Shown piece after piece: positions 1 to 9,600 of a stretch of 29,071 nucleotides of DNA (its first letter is position 1; each line of letters begins with the position of its first letter). Origin of the DNA: Neocallimastix lanati (nom. inval.) (taxonomy: Eukaryota > Neocallimastigomycota > Neocallimastigomycetes > Neocallimastigales > Neocallimastigaceae). The position numbers and the translations under genes are program-made. The notes below the pieces were generated by a model. The model saw nothing but the letters and a program-made list of their open reading frames with translations. It was not told where the DNA came from and ran no database searches. The DNA lies in the NCBI GenBank assembly GCA_016946835.1, contig JACVTC010000163.1, forward strand, positions 320,001-349,071, in the 5' to 3' direction.

Positions 1-901
1 TACTGCTACTTCCAATGGCAAACATATGTTGATTAATACTACGACGTTGACGAAGGTGTTGATCACCACCACCACCACTAAGATGATTAGATTCCATTCC
101 ATCAAGAATAACAATCTTATTACGAAGAAGATCTACAAAATTGGCAGAGGGTCCACTTGTAAGTATCGTTTTAAGATTATTTGACATTTCTCCTATGTCT
201 TCTTCGGCGCCATAGCCATATATTGTTTCCTCATAGTTTATACTACGACGATGACGTTGTAATGGTTCTTCATCATTCAATGAATCTTTTTTTATTTCTT
301 CCTTATTGGCAGAATCGGCTGCATTATCAGTTTGATCTTTACCTTTAGCATCATCAGATTCACCCTTTTCATTACTCTTTTCATTATCTTTATTATTATC
401 ATTATTATTATTATTATTATCAACATCTTCAACATATTCCTCTTCCCCATCACCAACATTATCTTTTGGAGGAGGAACTTGAGCATTACCATTCACATCA
501 ACGAAAACTTCCTTCAATTTCTCTAAATCCTCTTCAGAGAAGGACACCTTACCATCTTGATCGACCGTTATAGCTTTTCTAAAGGCATCCATATCAAGAT
601 TTGCAAAGTTAAATGGATTTGGATTGAATTGATTCAGAGCACTTGGATGTCCTCCTCTTCTCTTGTAAATATAGTTACCAAAAATAACCACATAGATGAT
701 ACCGAAAAGAACAACTAGAATACCTAAAGCGGCCCCATATCTACCGTTGGCCATGAAGGATGTCTTGTGGTTCTCCTTCTTCGATCTCCTCATCTTCTTT
801 TTTGATTTAGAGGAATCCATGGCATTTACATTTTCAGTAGATGAGGAAGCGGAATTGGAAGAGGTGGTGGTGGGGGAATTTTTTCTGTTTGTTATTGTCA
901 T
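1..901 (-). CDS. Single-pass (type II) membrane protein with acidic Asn-rich stretch, C-terminus beyond window
   Basis: The reading frame opens at the ATG at 901 and runs without a stop off the left edge (300 codons seen). No other in-frame ATG lies between it and an upstream stop near 995; the leader is A-rich. Residues 1-50 are Ser/Thr-rich and then strongly basic (KSKKKMRRSKK, about 32-42). Residues 57-79 form one hydrophobic span (ILVVLFGIIYVVIFG). Basic residues before the span and no signal peptide suggest a type II protein with the C-terminal side in the ER/Golgi lumen or outside. Residues 112-123 look like a degenerate EF-hand loop (D-Q-D-G-K-V, final Glu) with Thr at the first position. 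An acidic Asn/Asp/Glu/Lys-rich region follows (150-212). Two R-x-R-R-S-I-N motifs lie near 216-222 and 284-290 and resemble kexin sites. The basic tail, membrane span, EF-like loop and acidic stretch recall the N-terminus of aspartyl beta-hydroxylase/junctin, but no catalytic domain is in view. Function unassigned. Confidence 0.8.
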   Translation of the reverse strand, partial: MTITNRKNSPTTTSSNSASSSTENVNAMDSSKSKKKMRRSKKENHKTSFMANGRYGAALGILVVLFGIIYVVIFGNYIYKRRGGHPSALNQFNPNPFNFANLDMDAFRKAITVDQDGKVSFSEEDLEKLKEVFVDVNGNAQVPPPKDNVGDGEEEYVEDVDNNNNNNDNNKDNEKSNEKGESDDAKGKDQTDNAADSANKEEIKKDSLNDEEPLQRHRRSINYEETIYGYGAEEDIGEMSNNLKTILTSGPSANFVDLLRNKIVILDGMESNHLSGGGGDQHLRQRRSINQHMFAIGSSS

Positions 902-2177
902 TTTTTTTTCTTTTTTAATTTTCTTTCTCTCTCTATCTTTAAAAAAAGTATCTTCTTTTCTATTTTTTTTTTTTTTTTTTTACTTTTTTATTTTACTTTC
1001 AATGGTTTTATTTTATTAATATTGATATATTGATAATAATACTATTTATTAAGAACAGTTCATATACATAAAATTAAATATATTTTTAATTGTTTTATAA
1101 CTTTTAATTTCAATTTTTAGTTGAATGAATGGGATTAAAAAATTTTTTTTTTTTTTTTTTTTTTTTTCATATTATTAATAAATTATAATAATATAATTTA
1201 AATATATAGTGTAATTGGTTCTTAAGTTAAATATAAATATATAATAATAATAATAATTATTATTATTATTTATTATATTATATATTTATTTTTTAAATTG
1301 TATTTTGTTAATTTTTATAAATTTTATTAAAAATTACTATTTATATTATTAATTAGTACCTTTTATAAAAATTATTTATTAGTTATTATTGTTAAAAGTC
1401 ACATATTCTATCAATTATTATTAATTATTAATTATTATTATTATAATTATTATTATTATAATTAATTATTATTATAAATTAATAATTACTACTATTAATT
1501 ATTATTATTTTTAATTATTATTATTTTTAATTATTATTATTTTTAATTATTATTTGCTGTTTCTCTAAAATTTTTTTTTTTAAATATTAATTATTATTTA
1601 TTAAAATATGTGTTTTTTTTTTTTTTTTAAAAAATAATAATTATCTATTATTAATAATTATTTTTAATGATTAATGATAAAACATATTATTAAAGTTTTA
1701 ATTTTTAAATTAATTGTTATTAAAAATTTTAATTTCAAAAATTTATTGTAATTAAAATTTTAATTATTAATTATTATTTTATTTAATTTATTAATTTTTA
1801 TTTATTTTTTTATATATTTTTTATTTTTTAAATTTTTATTATATATATTTTTTTATTTCAATTATTTATTTAAAAAAAATAATTATCCTTTGTTATATTA
1901 TATCTAACTTTATTTGATTCTTTTTTCATTCATCTATTATCTATTCAATCATAAAATACTTTCCATCATCTATATATATAAAAAAAAAGTTTATAAATAT
2001 TTTTTTTTATTGGTTCTACTTTTATTTTTATCCATTCCCATTCTATCTATTCTAATTACACTGTTCTCCACTCTTTATTCTAAAAATTAAATATTCATCT
2101 TTCTACTTTAAAGAAATAAAAATTTTTCCTATCCTAAAAATTTTACTTTTTTAAAGTTTAAAAAGTATAAAGAGTTG
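902..2177. other. A+T-rich spacer upstream of the membrane protein gene
   Basis: No coding region is supported. The stretch is almost pure A+T, with T runs at 963-980 and 1142-1167 that become A-rich leader sequence for the minus-strand gene ending at 901, and many short TTA/ATT repeats between 1230 and 1560. The promoter of that gene should lie in the first few hundred bases, but no TATA element can be singled out in this composition. Confidence 0.7.
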
Positions 2178-2207
2178 AATAAATAAATAAATAAATAAAT
2201 AAATAGA

Positions 2208-2246
<39 letters not shown>

Positions 2247-2248
2247 AT
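2178..2248. repeat. (AAAT)n microsatellite
   Basis: About 70 bases of uninterrupted AAAT repeats, apart from one AGAT variant near the middle. It directly abuts the outer end of the LTR-like sequence starting at 2251, so it may have been the insertion target. Confidence 0.95.
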
Positions 2249-2250
2249 GT

Positions 2251-2447
2251 TGTTAAGTGTCAGGAATTTGTGGTTTATAATTATGTCAAACTTTATTAAT
2301 ATATTTTATGATAAAGAGTTACAAGCACTTTAGTATTCTAAATTAAATGTTTATATATTAGTATATTGTGGCTTATACATAATTTATATTACAATATGTT
2401 TCTATACATTTGAAGCTTATTTTTTATACATTTCACATATTCTAACA
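2251..2447 (-). repeat. Old 3' LTR (197 bp) with polypurine tract, copia-like
   Basis: On the minus strand this begins TGTTAGAATATG and ends CACTTAACA, so TG/CA ends lie inside a 5-bp inverted repeat (TGTTA/TAACA). Immediately upstream on the minus strand (2448-2458) is a purine tract, AAGGAGGAA, the usual plus-strand primer next to a 3' LTR. The same TGTTAG start follows a purine tract in the TRIM-like element at 4669 and in the copia element at 6622, so a copia-type origin is likely. No matching 5' LTR is found to the right, and the internal region is decayed. Confidence 0.55.
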
Positions 2448-2458
2448 TTCCTCCTTAA

Positions 2459-3763
2459 ACCTAGTTATTCTATAATGAGTAATTAGGTTTCCTGGTGAAT
2501 ATGTGAATATAAAATTATCCTATTTTATAATATTAACTTGATATTATTATTAAACTATTATTTATTTCTATTCTAAATTAACCTTTAATTCTACATGAAT
2601 AAAATATTTTTACATTCTATTAATTATTTAATTCATTTTAAATATTACTAAAAATAATTTCTTAAATATATATATAATCAAATGATTTCCCCCTTAAAAC
2701 AAAGTATTTTTATATTATTATATCATTAATATTAGATGTATCTAAAATCTCTTTAATAATATATGGTTTATATATTACTATTTATATGATGGAAATCTTT
2801 CTCTTGAAGGGTGATTTTATACCATCTCAATTTGTGTGAATACCTCTTATATATTGGGTTTTACATCACTTAACAATTATAATCCGCTTTGAAGGTAAGC
2901 AATAACTTTAATTTATTTTCGCTTTGTAGTTTTAGCAATAACTAGTAAAATAAATAGTTAATTATATATCGGTGTACTTGATAAATCATAATTTATGGGA
3001 TATTAAAATTGATTTCATTAATAATTAATTATATTATTCTAGTCATTTAAACTTATTAGTAAATAATATAAATTGTTTCATAATTGATTAATATTTAATA
3101 TTTCAGTTATTTTTTTTTTTTTTTTTGTAATTTTTATTAATTTTCACTATTAGGCTATTTATTCATTTCCAAGATAAATATTTCTTTTTTAAAATAATCA
3201 ACACAAAAAATCAGTTAAGCAACTTTCCTTTAATATTTTAAGTAATTTATTTATTTATTTTATTTTATTTTTTTTTTTTTTTTTTTTAATTTCGTCTTTA
3301 ATTTTATTTTATTTTTTTTTTATTTAAATGATTATAAACACCTTCATATTTTAATATATCTTTTTCATGGTTTAAAATAATGTAAAAATTTACATTTATT
3401 TAAAGTTTTATATTTGGTACATTCATATTCCTTTGATTTATTCTTTTTAGTAAATGAATAATTATATTTATATTTTTTATCAATAATTATTTATATTTTT
3501 CCTCTATTAGTTTCACTAATATCTATTTTTAGTTCTTCCTTCATTTTGTTAAATATTTTTAATTAATTTTCATAGATTCAATCTTACTAAATATATATTT
3601 AATTACATAAATTTTCAATAAAATTGAACCTATTTTTTATTTTTATTTTTATTTTTATTAATAATTGACATAATTATAAATCATAAATTCTTAACTCTTT
3701 AATAACTTTAATAATAATATTTCTAATAATGATAATAATTTTAATATTTTTAAATAATATATC
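2459..3763. other. A+T-rich spacer, probably decayed retrotransposon interior
   Basis: No intact gene. It follows the polypurine tract of the LTR at 2251-2447, so part is probably its rotted internal region; a weak RNase H-like trace is listed separately at 2780-2935. T runs occur near 3111-3126 and 3271-3287. A second purine-run-like sequence (minus AAGGGGGAAA, near 2690) has no TG-starting LTR after it. Confidence 0.5.
2780..2935 (-). pseudogene. Possible heavily decayed copia RNase H remnant
   Basis: Minus-strand translation gives short stretches resembling copia RNase H: TTKRK followed by a stop where families have T-T-E-A-E-Y, and further on T-Q-I-E and H-P-S-R-E-R-F where families have K-H-I-E-I and H-F-V-R-E-R. 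The distance to the polypurine tract and LTR on the same strand is plausible. Stops and frame changes are present, and several differences look like G-to-A changes. The match is short and found by eye, so it could be chance in A+T-rich DNA. Confidence 0.25.
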
Positions 3764-3965
<202 letters not shown>

Positions 3966-4196
3966 TGTTAGAAGTAGAAATTTATGATATAAAAACAAAT
4001 GTTAAATTAGATTAAATTAATATGAATATACGAATCATATTATGTAATACATTAATTAAATAAATTAACATGTATCTAAATTTAGCCACAGTTCTTGTAT
4101 AAATAGAACTGGTTTTACTTTAATTGTAAATCTGAGGTTAGTTATTAATACATAATAATAAACATTTATCATAAAACCCATTTTTACCTTCTAAAA
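3966..4196 (+). repeat. 5' LTR of the TRIM-like element
   Basis: 231 bp, starting TGTTAGAAG and ending CTTCTAAAA; the first and last 7-9 bases form an imperfect inverted repeat. It contains the likely promoter (TATA-like box at 4098-4105) and late AATAATAAA-type sequences near 4157 that could serve RNA 3'-end formation. Confidence 0.92.
4089..4111 (+). promoter_or_regulatory. TATA-like box inside a 7-bp inverted repeat (TRIM-like LTR)
   Basis: TATAAATA (4098-4105) lies within CAGTTCT-N9-AGAACTG (4089-4095 and 4105-4111). It is the best promoter candidate in the LTR and would place the RNA start around 4125-4135, within the LTR as expected for a U3/R boundary. The same structure recurs in the 3' LTR at 4792-4814. 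TATA-like words are common in this DNA; the flanking perfect inverted repeat is less so. Confidence 0.5.
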
Positions 4197-4230
4197 GATT
4201 AAGAGTCTCAAGACTCTAATCAACTGAGCG
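4197..4230 (+). promoter_or_regulatory. Primer-binding site complementary to the 5' half of tRNA-Lys(CUU)
   Basis: It starts directly at the LTR end. The reverse complement contains TGAGACTCTTAATC, the anticodon arm of eukaryotic tRNA-Lys with anticodon CTT, preceded by GCTCAGTTGATTAGAG, a typical D-arm sequence. Pairing therefore runs back from the 3' side of the anticodon stem through the D arm rather than from the CCA end. This is the arrangement known for Drosophila copia, which uses a cleaved tRNA-iMet 5' fragment. There is a small length difference between the D arm and anticodon stem compared with the tRNA sequences I recall. Confidence 0.75.
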
Positions 4231-4659
4231 AAAGAAGCTGACAAGTAATAGAAGATTTCAAAATGGTAATTACAAAAGACTCTTAATCAAAAAATATAAA
4301 GAAGTTAAATCTATATTACAACAGCTATAATAGCCGGAATTTTAGAAGAACTACTAGCCTTCATAACTAGCTCAATGATTACAAAAAGGAAAGGACATTA
4401 CCCCCACATAAAATAAATGTGAAATTAGTAAGACCGAACAAGAATGTCGCCTCTAAAATAATATGGTTAATGTTAATCCACAAAACATATAAATTATGGT
4501 TATTGCTAAACCAAAAAGCAAATATAAATTATCAATGAAGGGACAAAAAATAAACTTGTATGAAAAATTCATCGTAGTCGGCACTTATAATATAAAACTA
4601 AATAAATTTAAACTTCTTTGAAGCAAACTAAATTTTTGTATAAACAGAAAATCAAGTTT

Positions 4660-4668
4660 GAGGGGGAA
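4660..4668 (+). promoter_or_regulatory. Polypurine tract of the TRIM-like element
   Basis: GAGGGGGAA sits directly before the 3' LTR (TG at 4669). This is where plus-strand DNA synthesis of LTR elements is primed. Confidence 0.85.
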
Positions 4669-4898
4669 TGTTAGAAGTAGAAATTTATGATATAAAAACA
4701 AATGTTAAATTAGATTAAATTAATATGAATATACGAATCATATTATGTAATACATTAATTAAATAAATTAACATGTATCTAAATTTAGCCACAGTTCTTG
4801 TATAAATAGAACTGGTTTTACTTTAATTGTAAATCTGAGGTTAGTTATTAATACATAATAATAAACATTTATCATAAAACCCATTTTTACCTTCTAAA

Positions 4899-4899
<1 letters not shown>
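4669..4899 (+). repeat. 3' LTR of the TRIM-like element
   Basis: Same length (231 bp) as the copy at 3966-4196 and, read side by side, with no difference that I can see. It is followed by ATAAT and the remainder of the AAT tract. Confidence 0.92.

Positions 4900-4960
<61 letters not shown>
4900..4960. repeat. (AAT)n microsatellite, right part
   Basis: About 60 bases of AAT repeats that continue the tract ending at 3965 once the TRIM-like element is removed. Confidence 0.95.
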
Positions 4961-4961
<1 letters not shown>

Positions 4962-5165
4962 CCAAAAATTCAAAACAATGGTAAAAAAAATTTTTTTTTT
5001 TCTGATGTAATTAGAAAATAAATATTAATCAAAAGTTTAGAAAATAAATAATTAATCGAAATCCAAATATCAACAATAGACTTACCAATGAAAGAATTTT
5101 TTTTTTCAAAATTTCAAAATTATAAAAATTGTTTTAAGAATTAAAAAGAAAAAATACTTTAAAGT

Positions 5166-5712
5166 TTGGAAAAGTCGATTTGGTGACTTTATATAAGGAA
5201 TTAAAATAGAAAGAAAAGATTATGAAGTATTCATTAATAGTCTGTTGCATAAAGTATAAAATATATAATAAAAAATAAAAATATATATCATGTGGATAAT
5301 ATAATAATAATAATAATAATGAAACTAATGAGCTTGTTGACAAAATTAAATTCAAAAATATTATTGGTTCTTTAATTTGTATTCATTAAAAATTATTATA
5401 TTTGAGTAAAAATCCTACTTCATGGTATTCCAAACAAACAAACAAACAAACAGATAAACTGCTGTGACATTGTATCAAGAAAATATTATAAATTAAAAAT
5501 TTACTTTTTGAATTATTTGAGAAAACAGAAATTATAGACATATACAGAGATAATGAAGCAAGTAAAAATAGTATTGAAGCAGGCCATTTAAATTCAAAGC
5601 TTAGGCATATTAGTGTTAGCTACCATTTCAACAATGAAAGATATATTAAATAAAAATACTCAAATTGAAATAAATCATATAAATGATATGATGACCCATC
5701 AAAATTCTGGAA
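5166..5712 (+). pseudogene. Decayed Ty1/copia RNase H domain
   Basis: Plus-strand translation, with several stops and frame changes, follows the end of a copia Pol in order. F-G-D-F-I-stop-G-I-K matches F-R-Y-L-K-G-T-K. K-N-I-I-G-S-L-I matches the S-T-T-G-F-I-I segment. N-P-T-S-W-Y-S-K matches T-P-I-S-W-Y-S-K. Then come Y-R-D-N-E-A-S and S-K-L-R-H-I-S-V-S-Y-H, equivalent to R-I-D-N-K-A-A and S-R-H-I-S-L-R-Y-H, and I-N-D-M-M-T near the end for L-A-D-G-L-T. The comparison is with the intact element at 6636-9953, which lies in the opposite orientation and is not its source copy. A (CAAA)n run at 5432-5452 interrupts it. No upstream RT or clear LTR is recognisable. Confidence 0.65.
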
Positions 5713-5749
5713 AAAAAAAATAACTAATATTATAAAATAATATTTTTAT

Positions 5750-5783
5750 AAAATAAAATAAAATAAAATAAAATAAAATAAAA
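5750..5783. repeat. (AAAAT)n microsatellite
   Basis: Six to seven AAAAT units just after the decayed RNase H remnant. Confidence 0.85.
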
Positions 5784-6341
5784 GTTTTTTAATTTGAACT
5801 TTATTTAATATAGAATTAAATTTAATTTCATATTAAATAAATTAAATTATAAGTATATTGAATATATATCATTGTATTTGAATGCCTAAAACTAGCAATA
5901 TTGTTCATAAACAACAGCAGCTATTAATCGCACATATATATATATAAAATATATATAAACATATATCATATTGTAAATACAAATTAAATATAAATTATTA
6001 TATAAATTTGTAATAAGCTACAATTCAATGCATATAATTTTATCTGCACTTTCTAAATCCATTTATTTATATAAATAATAATATTTTTATATGAACTAAT
6101 AAACAAAATCTTTTTATATTATATTCAATTTATTTATTTACATATTATTTGATTTATTTATTAAATTTCATATTTTTAATTTTAATTTTAATTATTTATT
6201 TAATTAATTATTTATATATTTATTATTTTATTTTAAATATTTATTTAAATATTTATTTAATTATTTATTTAATTAATTATTTATTTATTTATTATTTATT
6301 TAATTATTTTAATTATTTTGATCAATATTAAAATTTAATAT
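5784..6341. other. A+T-rich spacer
   Basis: No gene recognised. It holds a TA-rich dinucleotide patch near 5933-5962 and a TTTA/TTAA-rich stretch at 6120-6320 whose plus-strand reading as a hydrophobic Leu/Ile/Tyr peptide is a composition artefact. The outer end of the copia 3' LTR may fall inside or at the right edge of it. Confidence 0.6.
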
Positions 6342-6622
6342 TGTTGTTTTAATAATCACTTTATTTATTAATATATATTAATTAATTTTTTACACTTTTC
6401 AACATTATTTATTTTTTATTATTTTTCATTCATTAAATTTATATTTATCTCCTAATCCTTTAAAACTTTATTCTATTCACTTATTTATTTTCTAATATTA
6501 AATATTAATATTAAATCACATTTATTATTAAATTATTTTTATCCTATAAAATATAATAAAATTAAGTTATTATTAAATTAATTATATTAAGATTTGTGGA
6601 ATATTAAACTTAATTTCTAACA
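6342..6622 (-). repeat. 3' LTR of the interrupted copia element (outer end uncertain)
   Basis: The inner end is clear: on the minus strand TGTTAGAAATTAAG begins at 6622 straight after a purine-rich tract (GAGGGAG, 6623-6629). The outer end cannot be fixed because the other LTR is outside the window; the nearest suitable CA end (minus AAAACAACA) is around 6342, giving about 280 bp. Confidence 0.4.
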
Positions 6623-6634
6623 CTCCCTCGTAAG
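6623..6634 (-). promoter_or_regulatory. Polypurine tract of the copia element
   Basis: Minus-strand CTTACGAGGGAG between the Pol stop codon (6636-6638) and the TG start of the 3' LTR. Confidence 0.7.
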
Positions 6635-6635
6635 T

Positions 6636-9600
6636 TTAATTTCCTATTAATTTACAAAGCATTATTTTTCTAAATTTCTTAAGTAAAGGTCCATTGAGAT
6701 ATTTTGTTAGGCCGTCCGCTAAATTATTTTCAGATTTTATATATTCTAATTTAATTTTCTTTTCGCTTACTAATTCTCTTACCTTATGATATCTTAAGCT
6801 TATATGTCTTGATTTTATATTTATTGTTTCATTCTCACTATTGTATATTGCAGCCTTATTGTCTATTCTAATTTTAATTGTCCCTGTATTTATATTTAAT
6901 TCTTCTAAGAAATTTTTTAACCACATACATTTCAAAGCACATTCATTTAGACTATAGTATTCACTTTCTGCAGTTGATATCGATACACAATGTTGAAGCT
7001 TTGAATACCATGAAATAGGTGTATTTCCCATATTAATTATGAATCCGGTAGTGGACCTTTTAGTTTCTTCATCACCACCTAAGTCTGCATCTACATAAAC
7101 ATTTAAATTTATATTATCAGTAAACCTTAATCCATAATATTTTGTTCCCTTTAAATATCTAAATATTTTTAAAACATTTATCCAATCTTCATATGTTGGA
7201 TCCTTATTTTTTCTTGACGCCTTACTAGTAGCGAATAAAATATCCGGTCTCGTACCCATTGCTAAATAAAGTAAACTACCCACAGCTTGCATATATTTTT
7301 TTGAGTTAAATTTTCTTTTTCTTAATTCTTCATTTTGAATAAAGGTTAAACTTGATATTTGGTTATATTTTCCAATTTCGAATTTTTCCAAAATTTTATT
7401 TAAGTATTGTAATTGATGCATTATGTATCCGTATTTTGTTTTGATAAATTTTATTCCTATTATGAAATCCACAGGTCCAATGTCACTAAGGTCAAATATT
7501 TTTTTAATTTCTGTTTTAATATAATTTATTTCATTTTTCTTTCCTGATATTATAATATCGTCAACATATATAGCTAAAATACATGAGATATTATTTTTAT
7601 TATCCTTTCTATAATAGACGCATGGTTCACTTTTAGATCTAACAAAATTTAAGTTTAACAATGTATTATTTATTTTATTATTCCACATCCTTCCGGCTTG
7701 TTTTAGTCCATAAATTGCTTTGTTTAATTTCCAAAAACCTCTATTTTCAAAACCGTCAGGAATTTCCATATATAATTCTTCATCAACTTCAGCATTAAGA
7801 TATGCTGCTTTAATATCCAATTGGTACATTTCGAAATTGAAAAAAGTTGAAAGATTAGTAATGATTCTCAGTGAATCTTGCTTTAACGTGGGCGAAAAAG
7901 TTTCTTCATAATCTACTCCATAAACTTGAGAAAATCCACGAGCCACCAATCTTGCTTTATATTTTATTATATTTCCTCTATCATCTCTTTTGTAGCTAAA
8001 AACCCATCTACTAGAAATTAAATTTTTTCCATTAGGAATATTTGAAACAATTGTATATACGTTTTTATTCTTCATATTATTTAATTCTTCTTCTACTGCT
8101 TTCAGCCATTCTTTTTCATCCTGTCTTCCGAATATATCTTTAAAGCTTAGTGGCGGATCTAATTCTTGATTTTCTTCAAACTTGCTTAAATTCAGGTTGT
8201 TTGTTATTTTGAATTTTTTATACAATTTTTCTGTTTCATCTATAAATTTTCTTTTAGGGACATAGTTATTTTCATTTTTATTGAAATTTGAAATATCAGT
8301 ATTACTTTTAATGATGTTATTTGTATCGTTTGTTGAATAATTCAACTGTTTATCAATAATGTTATTGATTTCATGTATATTATTTTGATTATTATCATTG
8401 ATATTATTAATTTTATTAAACTTATTATCTTTGTTATTATTTTCATTGTATTTATTTTCATTGTTATTATTTTCATTGTTATTATTTTCATTGTCATTTG
8501 TAAAGTAATCTACATTTTCGTTTTCAACACCATTATTAACTTGTTTATAACTATTATCATTATTATTATTATTGTCACTTATAGTTGCATTAGAATTAGT
8601 TGAATTCGTATTTTGATTAATATTGTTATTTGAATTATCTTTATTATTATCATAAGCATTATCATTATCATTGTTATCATTATTAATGTTATTAAAATCT
8701 TTGATATCATTATTACCATCTTCGTTAACAAGTAAATCTTCTCCCTCGATTTCATAATAAGGAGTAAAATTTATAAATTCAGGAAGAGATTTTGGAGATG
8801 CACAATTGCCAGGAATGTTTTCAAAGAAGACAACAGATCGAGAAAGAATAATTTTATTATTATTAACATCATAAATCCTATAAGCAGAAGGGTTAGAATC
8901 ATAGCCAAGAAAGATACCAGGGAGAGCTGAATTTAAAAGCTTTTTACGAAATTGCTTTGGAACGTAAAAGAAAACTTTGCAACCAAAAACACGAAAATTC
9001 GAAAAGTCAACTTTTTTGTCATATAACAATTCATAAGGAATAGAATTGTTAATACCATTGTGAGGGATACGATTGTGAATATAATTAATAGTGTCAATAG
9101 CATCCTCCCAAAAGACATGGTTAAGTTTAGCCTCTTCTAAAATAGCACGAGCATTTGGAATTAAGGTACCGTGGAGCCTTTCAATTCTGCCGTTTTGTTG
9201 AGGTGAATAAGGAATGGTAAATTCATGACAAATACCATTATTGTTACAAAAATCTACAAAATAATTATTGGTAAATTCAGTTCCATTATCCGTTCGTAGA
9301 AATTTGATGGTAGTGTTGAAAGTATTTTTAATTTTATTATACCATAAAATAAATTTGTTGAACACCTCACTTTTTGATTTAAGAAAAATTATCCAACCGA
9401 ATCTAGAATAATCATCTAAAATAGATAAGAAACACTTATTGCCATAAAGAGATTCATCATTTATAGATACAGTATCCATATGTATCCTTTCGAAAGGCTC
9501 ACTGGCTCTATTGTCGTTATGTTTGAATGGAAAATTTTTTAATTTGGTCTTAGCACATATTTCACATTGTTTCTTAGTATTTATTTTCGTTAGAATGTTT

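Larger units (their letters stand above)
3966..4899 (+). mobile_element. TRIM-like non-autonomous LTR retrotransposon (934 bp)
   Basis: Two 231-bp direct repeats that look identical by eye (3966-4196 and 4669-4899) enclose 472 bases with no coding frame longer than a few codons. Downstream of the first repeat is a primer-binding site and just before the second is a purine tract, so all cis elements for reverse transcription are present without gag or pol. Five bases on each side match (ATAAT at 3961-3965 and 4900-4904), the expected duplication, although the AAT tract makes a match cheap. The LTRs begin TGTTAGAAG and end CTTCTAAAA, so the last dinucleotide is AA rather than CA. It must be mobilised by enzymes from another element; the shared TGTTAG start makes a copia element the likely helper. 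LTR identity suggests recent movement. Confidence 0.9.

Noticed and set aside
2688-2700. Second polypurine tract (minus AAGGGGGAAA)
   Set aside because: No TG-starting terminal repeat follows it and the tract at 2448-2458 fits the LTR better.
6149-6331. Hydrophobic 60-residue plus-strand frame
   Set aside because: Leu/Ile/Tyr/Asn only, produced by TTTA/ATTA-rich DNA; no support as a gene.
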